This document shows positions 34,621 through 47,385 of a DNA stretch of 64,000 bases, piece by piece (within the stretch, counting starts at the first letter, position 1; each line of letters starts with the position of its first letter). A program made the position numbers and the translations under genes. The notes beneath the pieces were generated by a model. The model searched no databases and was not told the DNA's origin. It saw only the letters and a program-made list of their open reading frames with translations. The DNA is from Paramecium primaurelia (lineage: Eukaryota; Ciliophora; Oligohymenophorea; Peniculida; Parameciidae): contig CAJJDM010000060.1 in NCBI GenBank assembly GCA_905182975.1, positions 30,620 to 94,619 on the forward strand, in the 5' to 3' direction.

Positions 34621-37600
34621 ATGAATGTAAAAAATTATATATTACGTAAACTTGTGGGTGACTCTTCAAATACATTGACTATTGAATAAGTGTAGAGAAT
34701 TTTGGAATCACAAAAGGATGATGATAGAATATTTAGGTAAAATGACATATGCGAAATAGAGCAATTATTAATTCATCATTGTCCAATTAAAAACTATAGA
34801 TAGCCAATTCTGAATTCCGTATTAATTCTTTAACAGATTTTGGTAAGCTATTATTGAACTAATTGCAATCCAGTTTAGTAAATATATTAATCCATATCAT
34901 TATATTAGTAATCCATAAAATCAAAGAATTAACTTTTATCTATAGATTAGTTTCCAATAGACATCAATTAATTTAATATTGAAATTTCATAAACTGATTT
35001 AATAAAATAATAACTTTAACACATCTATCGATTATTTAAAGCTACTATTAGATAAAATGGTGATGGTTTAAAAGAAATATTAGATTATCTTGCCAATTTA
35101 AATTAAGCTGAGTAAATTATAGAATCTTAATATGCATAATAATGTATTCTGAAAGCACCAGAATACATTTAAGGAATAGATGAAATTAATTTATGGTGCT
35201 AGAAAAGTACTACTTTATATGAGGCAGTAATCTCTACCAGATAGTTATTACAATAAAGTAAATCCACATCTTTAAAAAAACAATTGTAAATTGTTGATAA
35301 ATACAAGACTATTTAAAGGATAAAATATACATTAGAAAAATTAATGATTCTAAAATAAACTTTTGGTTAATTAGCTTAAGCAATGAACAAATATGATGAT
35401 AATGCTTATGAAATCATACCTATAATGAAGGATACACAAAATAATATTAATAAATATAAATTGAATGAATTGAAATTATCATGCATTAGTGATAATTTTT
35501 TTGAAAATAAAATTGAATCTTTGAAAGAAAGAATAAAATAAGGAATCTTAGCAAATTTTATGAAATTTGATGAAAAGAAATATTATTCTCTTTTGAAAAG
35601 TTATTATTTCATTGAAAAACATTATCAAATGTAATCTTATTTGACTTAAATCTGGGCTTTGGTTAAGAAGAGTATTAGTTTAACATTTAAAAATGCAATT
35701 AAATTATTTGAATAATCTTATATCCCACATAAAATCTATCAAAATTGCCAAGACGAAGACTTACTTTAATTCTATAAATTACTATATAGTGAATTGGTAG
35801 AACAAATGTTAAATTTTCATTATTGCAATAGGTTCCATTAAGAAAATGATTTTAAAATTGAAGAAGAAAATGGCAATACTTAATTTGAAGAATATACCGA
35901 ATAGATTAGATAATCATATTTAGAAATGAGATAATTAATATGGGCATAGATTCAAAAGAAGATTGTTAAAATCATCACTGCTCATTAAATCAATATTAAA
36001 TCATTAGTTATTGAACAATTAATATACTTCTTAGGTTATAATTGCTTATTAATAAAAAGGGCTGAAGATTTTAGCCATTCAGATTCATAACAGTATAATT
36101 ATTAATACTATTTAGTTTAACTTAATGCATAATTGATGTCTATATGAGCTTTGTTTAATAGTTTCATAAAGCAAATCTCAAATCTATAAGTACATATTTA
36201 CAAAATGAATTATACTAAAGATTGCCTTTAACAAAGGATTCCAAATTAATTTAATAATTAGAATAATTAACAAATTTAAACTAAGTAAATAAAAAGGTTT
36301 TTGAATATTTAATTGAAAAAAGAGAAGAGAATTATCAATAAGAAACTAAGAAAACAGTTGATTTCTAAGATTTGATTAATAATGATAAAGAGATGTAATT
36401 ATTTTATTTATTTGAATATCAAAATCCTTTTGTACTTTAATAGGACGAATTTGATCTCATTATAAAAGCAATTTGGATTAAAAAGCATACTACTTTATCT
36501 ACAGGTGTTTTGAATTAAATAGAATCGGTTTTATCATCATCAAGTATTAGAATCTTGGAATTGCTTCCATAATATGCTTTACTCTCCTTTTATCATCCAT
36601 CATGTCAACAACAAATAATAGCTTGTTTTCTTTAATTGCTAGAACTTTATATGTTTGTTTCATATAATCAATTAGTTGGAATGACTTAATAAAAATAACT
36701 ATTAGAGAATTTTTCTTAAATAATAAAATTTGATGAAAGTAAAGAAATAGAGTTCTATGTCTAAACTTATGATTCATTTAGCGATAGTTTAGTTCTTTAA
36801 GAACGATTTTGTTATTTTAAAAGGTTTGTTTAAAAGTTTTGCAAAGAAGGAATTGATCTCAAAGAAATTGATATATTTTCATCCAAAGAAAAGAGGTAAT
36901 TTGTTGATATTGCAGAAAGAGCCATAGCTTCAGAATCCTTAGCATATTTACTTTCTTAAACAAAGTCTGTATTTTCTTTAATTGGAATAACTTCATAAAA
37001 CTTTGAAATTTTTAAGGAAGTCTATAATTAATATAAGGAGTTCATTTATAAAAATTTTGTGTAAACCTATATTAAGATTGATGGAATTGTATAATATGTA
37101 CCTCAATAAAGGTGGGATCTTAAAGATCTACATAATGAAAATAATAATATATATTTGGATAGGTTGATATAATTTATTCTTGATTAAAGAGAAAGATTAA
37201 AGAGCATAGGGGGAGGTGTGATACCACCAAATGCTTAAAAAGATATATTTTCATTTTTGGCAGAACATTGCTTAAATGTGTTATTGGAAACTTATGGGAA
37301 GATTAAAAAAGTAACATAATATTTGATTAAAATTAGTTAAATTCAATAGGAAGAGATTAAATGATTTTTGAATATACTACTTGTTGTTAATCAATAGAAT
37401 CAAGTTAGAAGAATAATAAAGAAGTTGTGCTTAATCCTAAGATTACTTTAATGCAATTGGAATATTTGAAGGTTTTCAATTCCTAATAATACGATGAGAT
37501 TGATTAGTATATACAAAAATCGAAAGTAAATATGATTTGATAATACCATTAGACTTTAATTCCATTAAGATTGCTATATAATTTGATGAATTCAAGTTCA

Positions 37601-37687
37601 AGTTATAACAAATTATCAAAATAATAGAGGAAAGATATATCAATAAAATTCTTTAAAGATTATTATGATACATTTAAATTATTTTGA
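34621..37687 (+). CDS. VPS50: VPS50/syndetin-like tethering-complex subunit
   Basis: The gene encodes 978 residues after removing introns 34737-34759, 34878-34908, 36093-36115, 37311-37336 and 37526-37552. It is helical throughout, as tethering subunits are. The C-terminal part matches the syndetin (CCDC132) end: GGGVIPPNAQKDIFSFLAEH, LETYGKIKK, then NSIGRDQMIFEYTTCCQSIE (family: N/S-x-E-G-R-A-L-M-x-x-D), then ITLMQLEYLKVFNSQQYDEI. VPS50 replaces VPS54 in the EARP complex and helps return endosomal cargo to the cell surface and trans-Golgi. This fits a neighbourhood with a Rab-GAP and a DHHC enzyme, though clustering here is probably chance. Confidence 0.72.
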
Positions 37688-37723
37688 AAATATTTATAAA
37701 CCAGCAACAACTGAACAATTAGA

Positions 37724-39115
37724 TCATTATAAATTATTATTAATCATGCTTTAATTTTCTTATATCTGACTTTGATTTGCCAAAGATTCTTATGCTGCTT
37801 ATTACTACTGCAAAGTTTAATTCATTTTATCAATTAAATTCATTTTATTAATATCAACTAAACAAATAGAACATCTTCCAACATTTTTTTATATTTGCAT
37901 ATGATTCTGTATACATTGCTCGTGGAAACAATGTCCACAAAAGATTTCAATAATTATTCCGGTTTAAAATGATTCTAAACAATATGCACATCTGTCTTAT
38001 TCGAATTTCATTTCATTTTACTTAATCTGATGGATGAGATTTTAAGACTTTAATCTTTCAAATTCAGATAAAACATTAAAATTCCTTCTTCTATGAGGAA
38101 AAATTGGTTCGGGATCTAACCATTCAACAAACCTTCTGCCAAATATTCTTATCAAAATAGTTCTAATCAAAGCCATTATCACTATACTCCCAAGTATTGT
38201 TAATAGAAGTATGATAATAAATTAAAATAGCTATTGCTAATTTTATTAACTTCTAATTTATATAAAGACAATTAATTACAATTTTTGAATGCTGATAATT
38301 TAATAGAATATCTGAGAGAAATCTATATCTGCATCTTCTGTGAATTATAAAGTAATTCTAAATTAATTTGCTCTTATCCTATAATAAAGATTCTTGGTTA
38401 ATTTGCTCAAATTGTAACATAATATTACATTTATTAGAGAGAATCTATACAAGGGAAGTCATCAAACAGACCAACAGATAAACAAATACTTAAGTCTGCT
38501 TTAACTTCTTTTAAAGATAAATTTCCTATTCCTATTTATATTAAGAATTCTGGACCCATTCTTCCTTAAAAATATATTGTACAAAGTTCTCCTTAACCAA
38601 CATATGATTTCACATTTTAAAAGACAATTCTAGATTCAGCAGAAACATAATATGATTAATTTGGACAATATTTTGGTATTCCACAAATATCATGATTCTT
38701 AAATAAATAATTTGTAGCATTATAAAGAGGAACTTCATTAACAATATTACATTTTGGAAAAGTAACATTCATCTAAGGATCCGGATACTCAGATATATTC
38801 TTTACTTCTATTTTGCTTCGATCAATTAGTTCAGAATAATTAAATGGTGCTTTTAAGAGTCGTAAGCATTAATTATTTTCCAAATTAAATTAACAACAGT
38901 TCTTAAACTCACAAGAATGACACTAAAATTTAAAGGAGATTAATACAGATGTATAAGTATTACAATGAATTTTTTTGCAATATGTTTGTAAACCAATATC
39001 AATTTCTTAATTTTCTTCACTTTTATTCTCAGTTGTGTTGACTATATTTCCACAACATAAATCTCTAAATTATTATGAATTCATACATTAATACTAAGGA
39101 TAACAATAATCTCAT
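37724..39115 (-). CDS. Membrane-anchored RING E3 ubiquitin ligase
   Basis: The gene encodes 448 residues after removing introns 39065-39086 and 38406-38428. A signal peptide (MRLLLSLVLI) leads into a Cys-rich luminal region of about 290 residues with possible N-glycosylation sites. One membrane helix follows (QFIIILLLTILGSIVIMAL), then FPHRRRNFN, and a C-terminal RING: CAYC, IEIFCGHCFHEQC, GRCSIC. The spacing is RING-H2-like (C-x2-C, C-x-H-x2-H-x2-C, C-x2-C). Such proteins ubiquitinate substrates in the secretory or endosomal path. The luminal domain is not recognised. Confidence 0.8.
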
Positions 39116-39541
39116 AAGTAATATTTATTTATTTTTTTATATAATAAAGAATTTTTGTCAATCCCATTTTAAGAATTATATAAATATGATTATTTAAATA
39201 ACAATCTAATTCTGTATTTTGTTTTGAAAGTTGATTTATTGAAATATTTTTTATCCTATTTAATAATGTTCGAAGTTACATTTATTACTCAAAAAAATTC
39301 GATTTACATTTATATTATAGAGTTTTAGAATGTATTTATAGAAATTTTCTTTACTTGGAAACTTTTTCCAATTCTTATTTAGAAGAAAACATAAATAGGT
39401 AATTAAATCTTTTCAAAGACTCTTTAAATATGATATAATTAAATAATATAATAACATAGTGCATATACTCTATATAGATATAGATTTAGAAACTTTGATA
39501 TATTAGTTTTTAGGAGAATTGATAAATAAATTAATGTATAT
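39116..39541. other. Intergenic AT-rich region
   Basis: No gene seen. It runs into the duplicated segment. Confidence 0.45.
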
Positions 39542-41005
39542 ATACTATAAGTATAATAAAAATAATATGAAATGAAAATAAAATTCATGATTTAAATAGA
39601 ATGCTAAATTATTTTTAATTGTAACTTTTTAAAGTATTTTTTAAGTCTCCTCAAACTTTTGAGCTTATTCAACGAATTCTATTTAATTATGAATAAAATT
39701 TATAGAACATTATGATTCTGATTAATTTGTAATGGTATTTGAAAATATTACTGGAATATTATAATCAAGCTAAATGAACAAAATGTTTTCTTAAGGTTAT
39801 CTGTTACGAAAATTTGTTTAAATTAAGCAGATTTTAAGCAGCTAAAATGCAGTTTCCTAATTTTTAATATATTCTTATTAGATCACCCAAAATATTACTT
39901 AAATTAATTTTCATCTGATTGAAGAATAGAATTACACGATATTTTTAACCCCAGTTTTTTAGAGATCTAAAAAAATTGATAAAAAAATCATCCATTTTTT
40001 ATATTGCTATCAATTTAATTAAGCAAAACCATTTTTTTCATGTGGTAAAATAGATCCTTAACTTAAAATATTTAGAAGAAGTCATTTATTCTTATAAAAT
40101 TTAATACAAATCAAAAATGCTTTTAATAAATAATATTTAAGAGCGAAATTATGAGTTGTTACTTTTATTATGTTGATAATATGATTATAAATTTAAGAGA
40201 TGAATTATTTGTCATAAATTAAAATCATGCAAAATAGTAACTTGAAAAGAAAAATACAGTTATTGTATTTAAATAATATAAACAGTGAATGTGAAAAAGC
40301 AGATTAGATTCATTTAGCAAAAATTAATATATATTTAATATCAGAACTCTATGTAAATTATTTGTTAGATTTTTGTATTTAATCTCTGATAATTTAATTA
40401 AAAGTATTAAATACATCACTATCTGTTTCTATTTGGTTTATTAGGACTTCAAAAGTAAAGAACAAAAATTATCAATTAGAACACATAGTTGCAAGAGCAA
40501 AGAAGATATACAAGAAAATGATTAGAAAATTAAGAATAAAATTCTTATCAAGAAAGTTAAACGAAGCTCGAAAAGGAAATTAACAAATCAATTATAATAT
40601 AAGTAATATATCTTTTTGGATTAAGGTTGATAAGGGCTCTCAAGCAATCATCAATTCGAGCAGGGATGCATCAAGCCCTTAAGTGATTTGAAATATTCTC
40701 TAAATGCAAAAAGATTCTTAAGTAATCAGTAGGTGAGGATATGGTTTTTGAAAATTATAAGCCTTATTTGAACCAGTAATTTCTACTTAACACTACAATG
40801 TAAAAATTCTGATCATTAATTATATTTATTTTGGTTAGTAATGAGAATCATTCATAAAATTCAGGTTGTTGTAAGAAATTTTACTATACAATTAAAGCCT
40901 TTATAAATCGGAAAAGAAGTTCTATATAAGTTTATACAAAACCATAAGTAGAATAAAATATTAGTGTAAAAATTTAATAATATTCAAACCAAAATCAAAT
41001 TTTTT
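39542..41005. repeat. Direct repeat, copy 1 (1464 bp), left of an N
   Basis: Repeated base for base, as far as I can read, at 41007-42470 (offset 1465), with only the N at 41006 between. Same signature as the join at 3774. Content is mostly non-coding. A frame near 40450-40620 (DFKSKEQKLSIRTHSCKSKE...) is open but has no supported start. Confidence 0.9.
40631..40681 (+). other. GC-richer hairpin, possible RNA element
   Basis: TAAGGGCT (40631-40638) pairs with AGCCCTTA (40674-40681) around a 35-nt loop with further G/C, in a stretch clearly less AT-rich than its surroundings. No RNA family recognised. The identical copy is at 42096-42146. Confidence 0.25.
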
Positions 41006-41006
41006 N
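41006..41006. other. Single-base scaffold gap (N)
   Basis: One N between two identical 1464-bp segments, the same artefact as at 3774. Confidence 0.95.
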
Positions 41007-42470
41007 ATACTATAAGTATAATAAAAATAATATGAAATGAAAATAAAATTCATGATTTAAATAGAATGCTAAATTATTTTTAATTGTAACTTTTTAAAGT
41101 ATTTTTTAAGTCTCCTCAAACTTTTGAGCTTATTCAACGAATTCTATTTAATTATGAATAAAATTTATAGAACATTATGATTCTGATTAATTTGTAATGG
41201 TATTTGAAAATATTACTGGAATATTATAATCAAGCTAAATGAACAAAATGTTTTCTTAAGGTTATCTGTTACGAAAATTTGTTTAAATTAAGCAGATTTT
41301 AAGCAGCTAAAATGCAGTTTCCTAATTTTTAATATATTCTTATTAGATCACCCAAAATATTACTTAAATTAATTTTCATCTGATTGAAGAATAGAATTAC
41401 ACGATATTTTTAACCCCAGTTTTTTAGAGATCTAAAAAAATTGATAAAAAAATCATCCATTTTTTATATTGCTATCAATTTAATTAAGCAAAACCATTTT
41501 TTTCATGTGGTAAAATAGATCCTTAACTTAAAATATTTAGAAGAAGTCATTTATTCTTATAAAATTTAATACAAATCAAAAATGCTTTTAATAAATAATA
41601 TTTAAGAGCGAAATTATGAGTTGTTACTTTTATTATGTTGATAATATGATTATAAATTTAAGAGATGAATTATTTGTCATAAATTAAAATCATGCAAAAT
41701 AGTAACTTGAAAAGAAAAATACAGTTATTGTATTTAAATAATATAAACAGTGAATGTGAAAAAGCAGATTAGATTCATTTAGCAAAAATTAATATATATT
41801 TAATATCAGAACTCTATGTAAATTATTTGTTAGATTTTTGTATTTAATCTCTGATAATTTAATTAAAAGTATTAAATACATCACTATCTGTTTCTATTTG
41901 GTTTATTAGGACTTCAAAAGTAAAGAACAAAAATTATCAATTAGAACACATAGTTGCAAGAGCAAAGAAGATATACAAGAAAATGATTAGAAAATTAAGA
42001 ATAAAATTCTTATCAAGAAAGTTAAACGAAGCTCGAAAAGGAAATTAACAAATCAATTATAATATAAGTAATATATCTTTTTGGATTAAGGTTGATAAGG
42101 GCTCTCAAGCAATCATCAATTCGAGCAGGGATGCATCAAGCCCTTAAGTGATTTGAAATATTCTCTAAATGCAAAAAGATTCTTAAGTAATCAGTAGGTG
42201 AGGATATGGTTTTTGAAAATTATAAGCCTTATTTGAACCAGTAATTTCTACTTAACACTACAATGTAAAAATTCTGATCATTAATTATATTTATTTTGGT
42301 TAGTAATGAGAATCATTCATAAAATTCAGGTTGTTGTAAGAAATTTTACTATACAATTAAAGCCTTTATAAATCGGAAAAGAAGTTCTATATAAGTTTAT
42401 ACAAAACCATAAGTAGAATAAAATATTAGTGTAAAAATTTAATAATATTCAAACCAAAATCAAATTTTTT
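41007..42470. repeat. Direct repeat, copy 2 (1464 bp), right of an N
   Basis: Partner of 39542-41005. It continues directly into unique sequence and the RING gene at 42491. Confidence 0.9.
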
Positions 42471-42490
42471 GTTATTCCTGTAATTAAGTA

Positions 42491-42907
42491 ATGGATGAAG
42501 GAGTGTTTTAAATTCATCTGTAAATGTGTGAAGAATAATTCAAAAATTAAAATTTAATTGAACAAGAATGTGAATAATGTGGTAAAATAATTATTAAATT
42601 TTACATAAATGATCATTTAGATATTTGTGAAGGTAATTTTTGGATTTAGGTTAAATGTCCATATTGTTCTTTAGCATTCTTAAAAGCTGATTTAAAAAAT
42701 CATATATCTTAATGTACTACTTTTCAATAATAATAAATCAAAGAACAGTAGGGAGTTGTAAATTGCACAATATGTTTAGAAGATATTGAAGAAAATAAAA
42801 TATAATTAAATTGTTCTCACTTTTTCCATAAAGATTGCATAAATAATTGGATTTTAAAATAGAATAAATGTCCAGTATGCAAAAAAAGACAAAATATAAT
42901 ATCATGA
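42491..42907 (+). CDS. Small RING / zinc-finger protein
   Basis: The gene encodes 138 residues with no intron required. Two zinc-finger-like units come first (CEQCGKIIIKFYINDHLDIC and CPYCSLAFLKADLKNHISQC, TRAF-type spacing). A C-terminal RING-H2 follows: CTICLEDIEENKIQLNC-SHFFHKDC and CPVC. All zinc ligands are present, so it is likely an E3 ubiquitin ligase. The start ATG lies 21 bp after the end of the duplicated segment. Confidence 0.8.
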
Positions 42908-43840
42908 ATTAAAATTAACATTAATTTCAAATAAGTATATGTTTTTAAATAAAATATTGATTTTATAATGTATTAAAGGTCTACCATTTAACTAAAGTAT
43001 ATGTTATTAAGAAATTTAATATTTCGAAGAAAGTATCAGAAGCTGTTAATTTGATTAATAAACTTCTTTATTTTAAGTTTATTATAAATATGAAAATAAT
43101 TACATTTTATACCACTTAATTAGGATTTAATGTTTATATTACAAAAGTATTATAAAGGAAGATTAGTTTAATATAATTTAGGTAAAATTCAATATTATGT
43201 TTCCAGTTAAATATCTGATCATCAAAAGAATCATTAAAGGCAGCTTTGTAAAAAATTTAGATTAGGGATATTTTTAAAGATGATTTCTTGTTGTTTATTT
43301 TGTGAACTATGATAAATACTGCATTTTTTTATCATTTAAATGATTTTAAATTGAACAAGAGCTTAGATTGATAAACAAAAAAAAAATTTTTAATTATATT
43401 TTACAAGAAATAATTTACATTTACTAGTTTTTCTGAAGTTGAAGAGAATTTTTAATAGATAATTTTTGAGTAATATTAAGATATACTATGAAATTTAAAT
43501 AAATCGCATAAAAATTAGAATAAATAAAATCATAAGTATGACTTTATAAATATAAACTAAAATTGATTAAATAAAATTATTTTAATAATATTTAAATTTG
43601 TTATGAAAATTAACGTATACAATTACTAATAATTGTGATCACTAAATAGTAAATGATGATATTATTGATAAAGATTGGATTTTATTTTTGGTTTAGAAAA
43701 ATGAATTATAATGATTGCATATCTTTATTATGGCCATGGAAAATTTTTTATGAATATAAAAAAATAATAATGTTAAATTTATGAAAAAAAATAACTGTAT
43801 GACAGACAATTTATAATTAATTTAATAAAAATTAATATTA
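42908..43840. other. Intergenic AT-rich region, about 0.9 kb
   Basis: No convincing gene. Fragments such as KISGCFVKNLD-like readings are broken in all frames. It may hold decayed coding sequence. Confidence 0.4.
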
Positions 43841-45352
43841 ATGATGGATGGTGGTCCCTTCAAAAATATACTTTGCACTCATCATAATAAGCCTATTACA
43901 AGAATAAAGATATAATAAGGTATAAATTCAGGAGAAAGACTTTTGTGTTCAAAATGTTTAGGAGCAGGAGAATCAATTGAACTACTTACAAACATTTTGG
44001 ATTAGTTATAAATAGTATTACAATCAAATCAACTAAATTATAAGAGTCTTCAATTAAAATTATAAAGGCTTAAGTTAGAAATAGGAAATATAATAAATTA
44101 AGTATTTTCTTACATGGAAAATGCAATTTAATAAAGTGAATTTGAAATTACAAAAATAATGAGATATATAAAATATAAAGATTTTTGTTAGGAATTTTAA
44201 TTAGAGGATTTGCAAAAACTAGTAGAATTTGTTTTTAATATGGATATTTAAAAAAGTGTAATTTATAAAACAAGCTAATAATTAAAAGAAGTCTAATAAA
44301 AGTATAGATATTAGATTATTAAACTGTTTGATTAGTTAAAAGATTTAATAAAAGTTGATTTACCAATTAAGTAAGAGAAATCAAACAAGCCGCCTTTATA
44401 TAATAAATAATTTGAAAAATAAATATTTGAAAAAAAAAAAGAGTATCGAATTGGCCTTGTAAAAGTGGCAAAATTAAATCAAACTGGAGATCTGTTAATC
44501 TAAGGATAATATCCATTCAAATAATTTAAGAATTTGGAAATTAAAATAATAGATAATAGTTTAGAATTTCAGTACTAATCTGTAGTTGATGAAGGGGATG
44601 ATAGTGTTAATTTATCAGTGACTGCTTTAGCTTTAAATAAGAATTCTGATTAATTGTTTGTTGGATATCAAAATGGCATCATTTCAACCTTTTAAAATTC
44701 AGGAAATGTTTGGAATACAAAAGATCAATAAAAGTTTCAGGAAGGTGCAATATTATTTTTGATTATGGATTTTGTTAATACAGAGTTATTATCAGTAGGA
44801 GAGGATTACATTTTGAAAAGTTATTCATGTTAACAGGTTTTAAAAGTGAGTAATAAAATAAAATATTTTGTGAAAGAGATAAAGGATATCTAATTAAATA
44901 AAGATTTTAACTATTTACTTGTCATATTAGAAAATTAGTTACACATTTTTAATAATAATAATGAATTTTCTGAATTTTAATAAATATCTTTTGAAAATCA
45001 AGAATAAGTAACATGTCTAAGTCAAGGGAATAGATAAATTTATATTGGTTCCAATTATGGAAATATCTATTTATATTTATAAAAAGAAATTGGATGTTAA
45101 TATAATAAAGTTGCTTCTTTCATTTTTTAGTCCTAACCTTTAATATAAATATAATATTGTGAAATAAGCAAAATCTTGCTACTTTAATTTGAAGATGGAG
45201 TAATTCTTTATTAAAATGATTCAGGTAATACACTAGAACGTTTATAAGAGATCAAAGGGAAATTTGAATTGAGTATCATTCATAAACAACCCAAAATAAT
45301 TTTATTTTCTGAAACCTAATCAATGGCCTATGTTTATTTAAGAAAAGTCTGA
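43841..45352 (+). CDS. Zinc-binding, coiled-coil and WD40-like protein
   Basis: The gene encodes 503 residues in one intronless frame. The N-terminus has a His/Cys cluster (LCTHHNKPITRI, LLCSKCLGAG) of the kind that precedes coiled coils in many ciliate proteins. Residues about 45-200 are helical. From about 215 the chain shows beta-propeller repeats: VTALALNKNSDQLFVGYQNG, ILFLIMDFVNTELLSVGED, VTCLSQGNRQIYIGSNYGN. The WD dipeptides themselves are mostly lost. A scaffold role is likely; partners unknown. The first of two adjacent ATGs was chosen. Confidence 0.65.
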
Positions 45353-45996
45353 AGTATAAAATTTATGCATTTTTTAAATTGATATATTTAACAATAATTT
45401 TCATTTTTTAATATTTAGAATTTATAAAAATGATAGTATTGATATTTTGATAGTGCTAATTTTTAATGCTACACTAAAAGTATTTAATAAATTAAAGATT
45501 AAGTATATGAGAGAAAAAAGAAAAAATGATGTAAATTTTTATTGAATAATTAATTTATTATTAACAAGAAAAATAATGAGTACTTGAATAAAAGGAACAA
45601 TTATGGATTCAAATAATGAGATTTATAATTTGCTCAACAATTTTTAAGATTATTAATCAAGTTGCAATATTCTAACAAAAAAGTATTTCAGTACTTCTTT
45701 TATCAAGAAAAAAAATATGAATAATGAGAATGACTTTTAAATTGCAGATCTAATCAGATTGAACTGTTTAATTGTTATTTTTTAATGTATTGAAATAATA
45801 TTATAATTATTTTACAAAGAACTTAAGTAATTCAAAATATAAAAATGTTTTGTTAAAAAAATACAAAATAACTTAGTTGATTATGTGTTTATTGTAATTG
45901 AAAAAGAACTTCTTGTTTAAGGAATTTTGACTACTATATTATTAAAGTTAATAATTAAATTTTTAGTAAATATTATTTTTAAATTACAATTAATAA
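45353..45996. other. Intergenic region with a weak plus-strand frame
   Basis: From ATG 45603 a frame reads MDSNNEIYNLLNNFQDYQ and stays open, then becomes hydrophobic low-complexity and runs antisense into the next gene. This may be chance in an AT-rich genome with one stop codon, or a decayed gene. Confidence 0.25.
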
Positions 45997-46533
45997 TCAT
46001 TTTAATTTAATAGGTTCAAAGTATTTATAATTTCCTACTTAATCATCTATTTGGCTTATTACCCAATACTCAACTTTTTCATAAAATCTCACTTTCTTAT
46101 TTGATGACTTTGATAAATTATTTGTTCTATTAGTTTAAATTTCTGTTGAGTATGATCTTATTCTAATCTAATTTTCTGATTTCAAAGTTAATTTATCTTG
46201 ATTCCTGATAAGTTTGATGTTGAATCTCTTCAAAGTATTTTTAGAATTTTCATCCTAAACTTTTTCTAAACTTTATTTATCATCCAAATTACAGATTTTC
46301 AATAATTTAGCAGCTTGAAATTTTGTTTAAGAGACTTATTACTTAGTTGGTTTTATTGGCTTATCAGTTTGAATCTTCAGTTACTACACTATTTTTGATT
46401 AGATTGTTGGTTATATCAATTATGGAGCTAAAATAAGTTCATTCTTTGATGGAAAGCAAACCTTTGTCATCAAAATAGTTTAAAATGACTTTGTAGAAGA
46501 TTATTTACGATATCGTAGAGGAATTGCATTCAT
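45997..46533 (-). CDS. Small basic protein with RVxF-like motif
   Basis: The gene encodes 178 residues, intronless, starting MNAIPLRYRKQSS. It is rich in Lys, Ser, Gln and Asn and probably mostly disordered. Near the C-terminus NKKVRFYEKVEYW contains K-V-R-F preceded by basic residues, the classic docking motif of protein phosphatase 1 regulators (R/K-V-x-F). A PP1-binding regulator is a reasonable guess but rests on a four-residue motif. Confidence 0.5.
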
Positions 46534-47385
46534 AATATTAATTACTAAACATTATGATTTAATTCATAATACATATCCAGATATATATTATGATGACATC
46601 AAATTATAAGTTTATATTCTGCAAGATTGTATATTTAGTCTTCAACACTAAGACTAACTATTTTAATTCTTCAAATATAAAGATTAGAAGATTTATTCTA
46701 AATTTATTGTGTTTAAACTTGATGATAAATGATTTCCTTTTAATAAAGGGCATTATTCTAAATAATATTTTTATCTTTTAAAATACTATTAAATATAATA
46801 TCATCATAATCTTTATTTTAGTAACTGGCAATACATTATTTGATATTAATTAAATTTGATTTATAATAGACATATTTCAATTTTTGATTTTTAATTTTCT
46901 TATCTAATTTTATTTTAAAATAAGTATTCAATTTTAATTATTTTACTTCCTTAAAGTATTTGATTAAATTCATAATCATTTCTCAATTTCTATAAGAAAG
47001 AATATTTTAACTAATATTGATATTCTAATAATTAGTTATGTGAGAAAGAAAATTAAAATATATTTAAAACACAATTATGATATTTTTATATATACTATTA
47101 ACGACTATAAGTTATTAATAATTAAAATTTTATTCAAAGTTAATAGCATTAATTATATTTATCTATTTTTAATAATAATTGAGGGTCAATTTAATAAGAT
47201 TATCAATAGAAGCAAAAATTTTGTTGAAATATTGGTTATATTTTTAATTCTTTTGATTCATTGTAGTTTTTTTAGTGAAATTTAAAAAGATTTAAGGTGG
47301 TATGGATTTCAAATAAGATTACTTAATATATTATGATAATCTAATTAAAAGTGAAATATTTAATATATAATTTAAATAAAATTGA
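46534..47385. other. Intergenic AT-rich region, about 0.85 kb
   Basis: Only short, low-complexity frames; nothing supported. It includes the promoter of the kinase-globin gene. Confidence 0.45.

Noticed and set aside
36547..36777. Minus-strand 76-codon frame
   Set aside because: Antisense inside the VPS50 coding region, whose frame and introns are consistent.
46590..47285. Two plus-strand frames in the gap before the kinase-globin gene
   Set aside because: Ile/Asn/Lys/Phe-rich low-complexity readings with no introns, motifs or plausible starts; expected by chance in AT-rich DNA with one stop codon.
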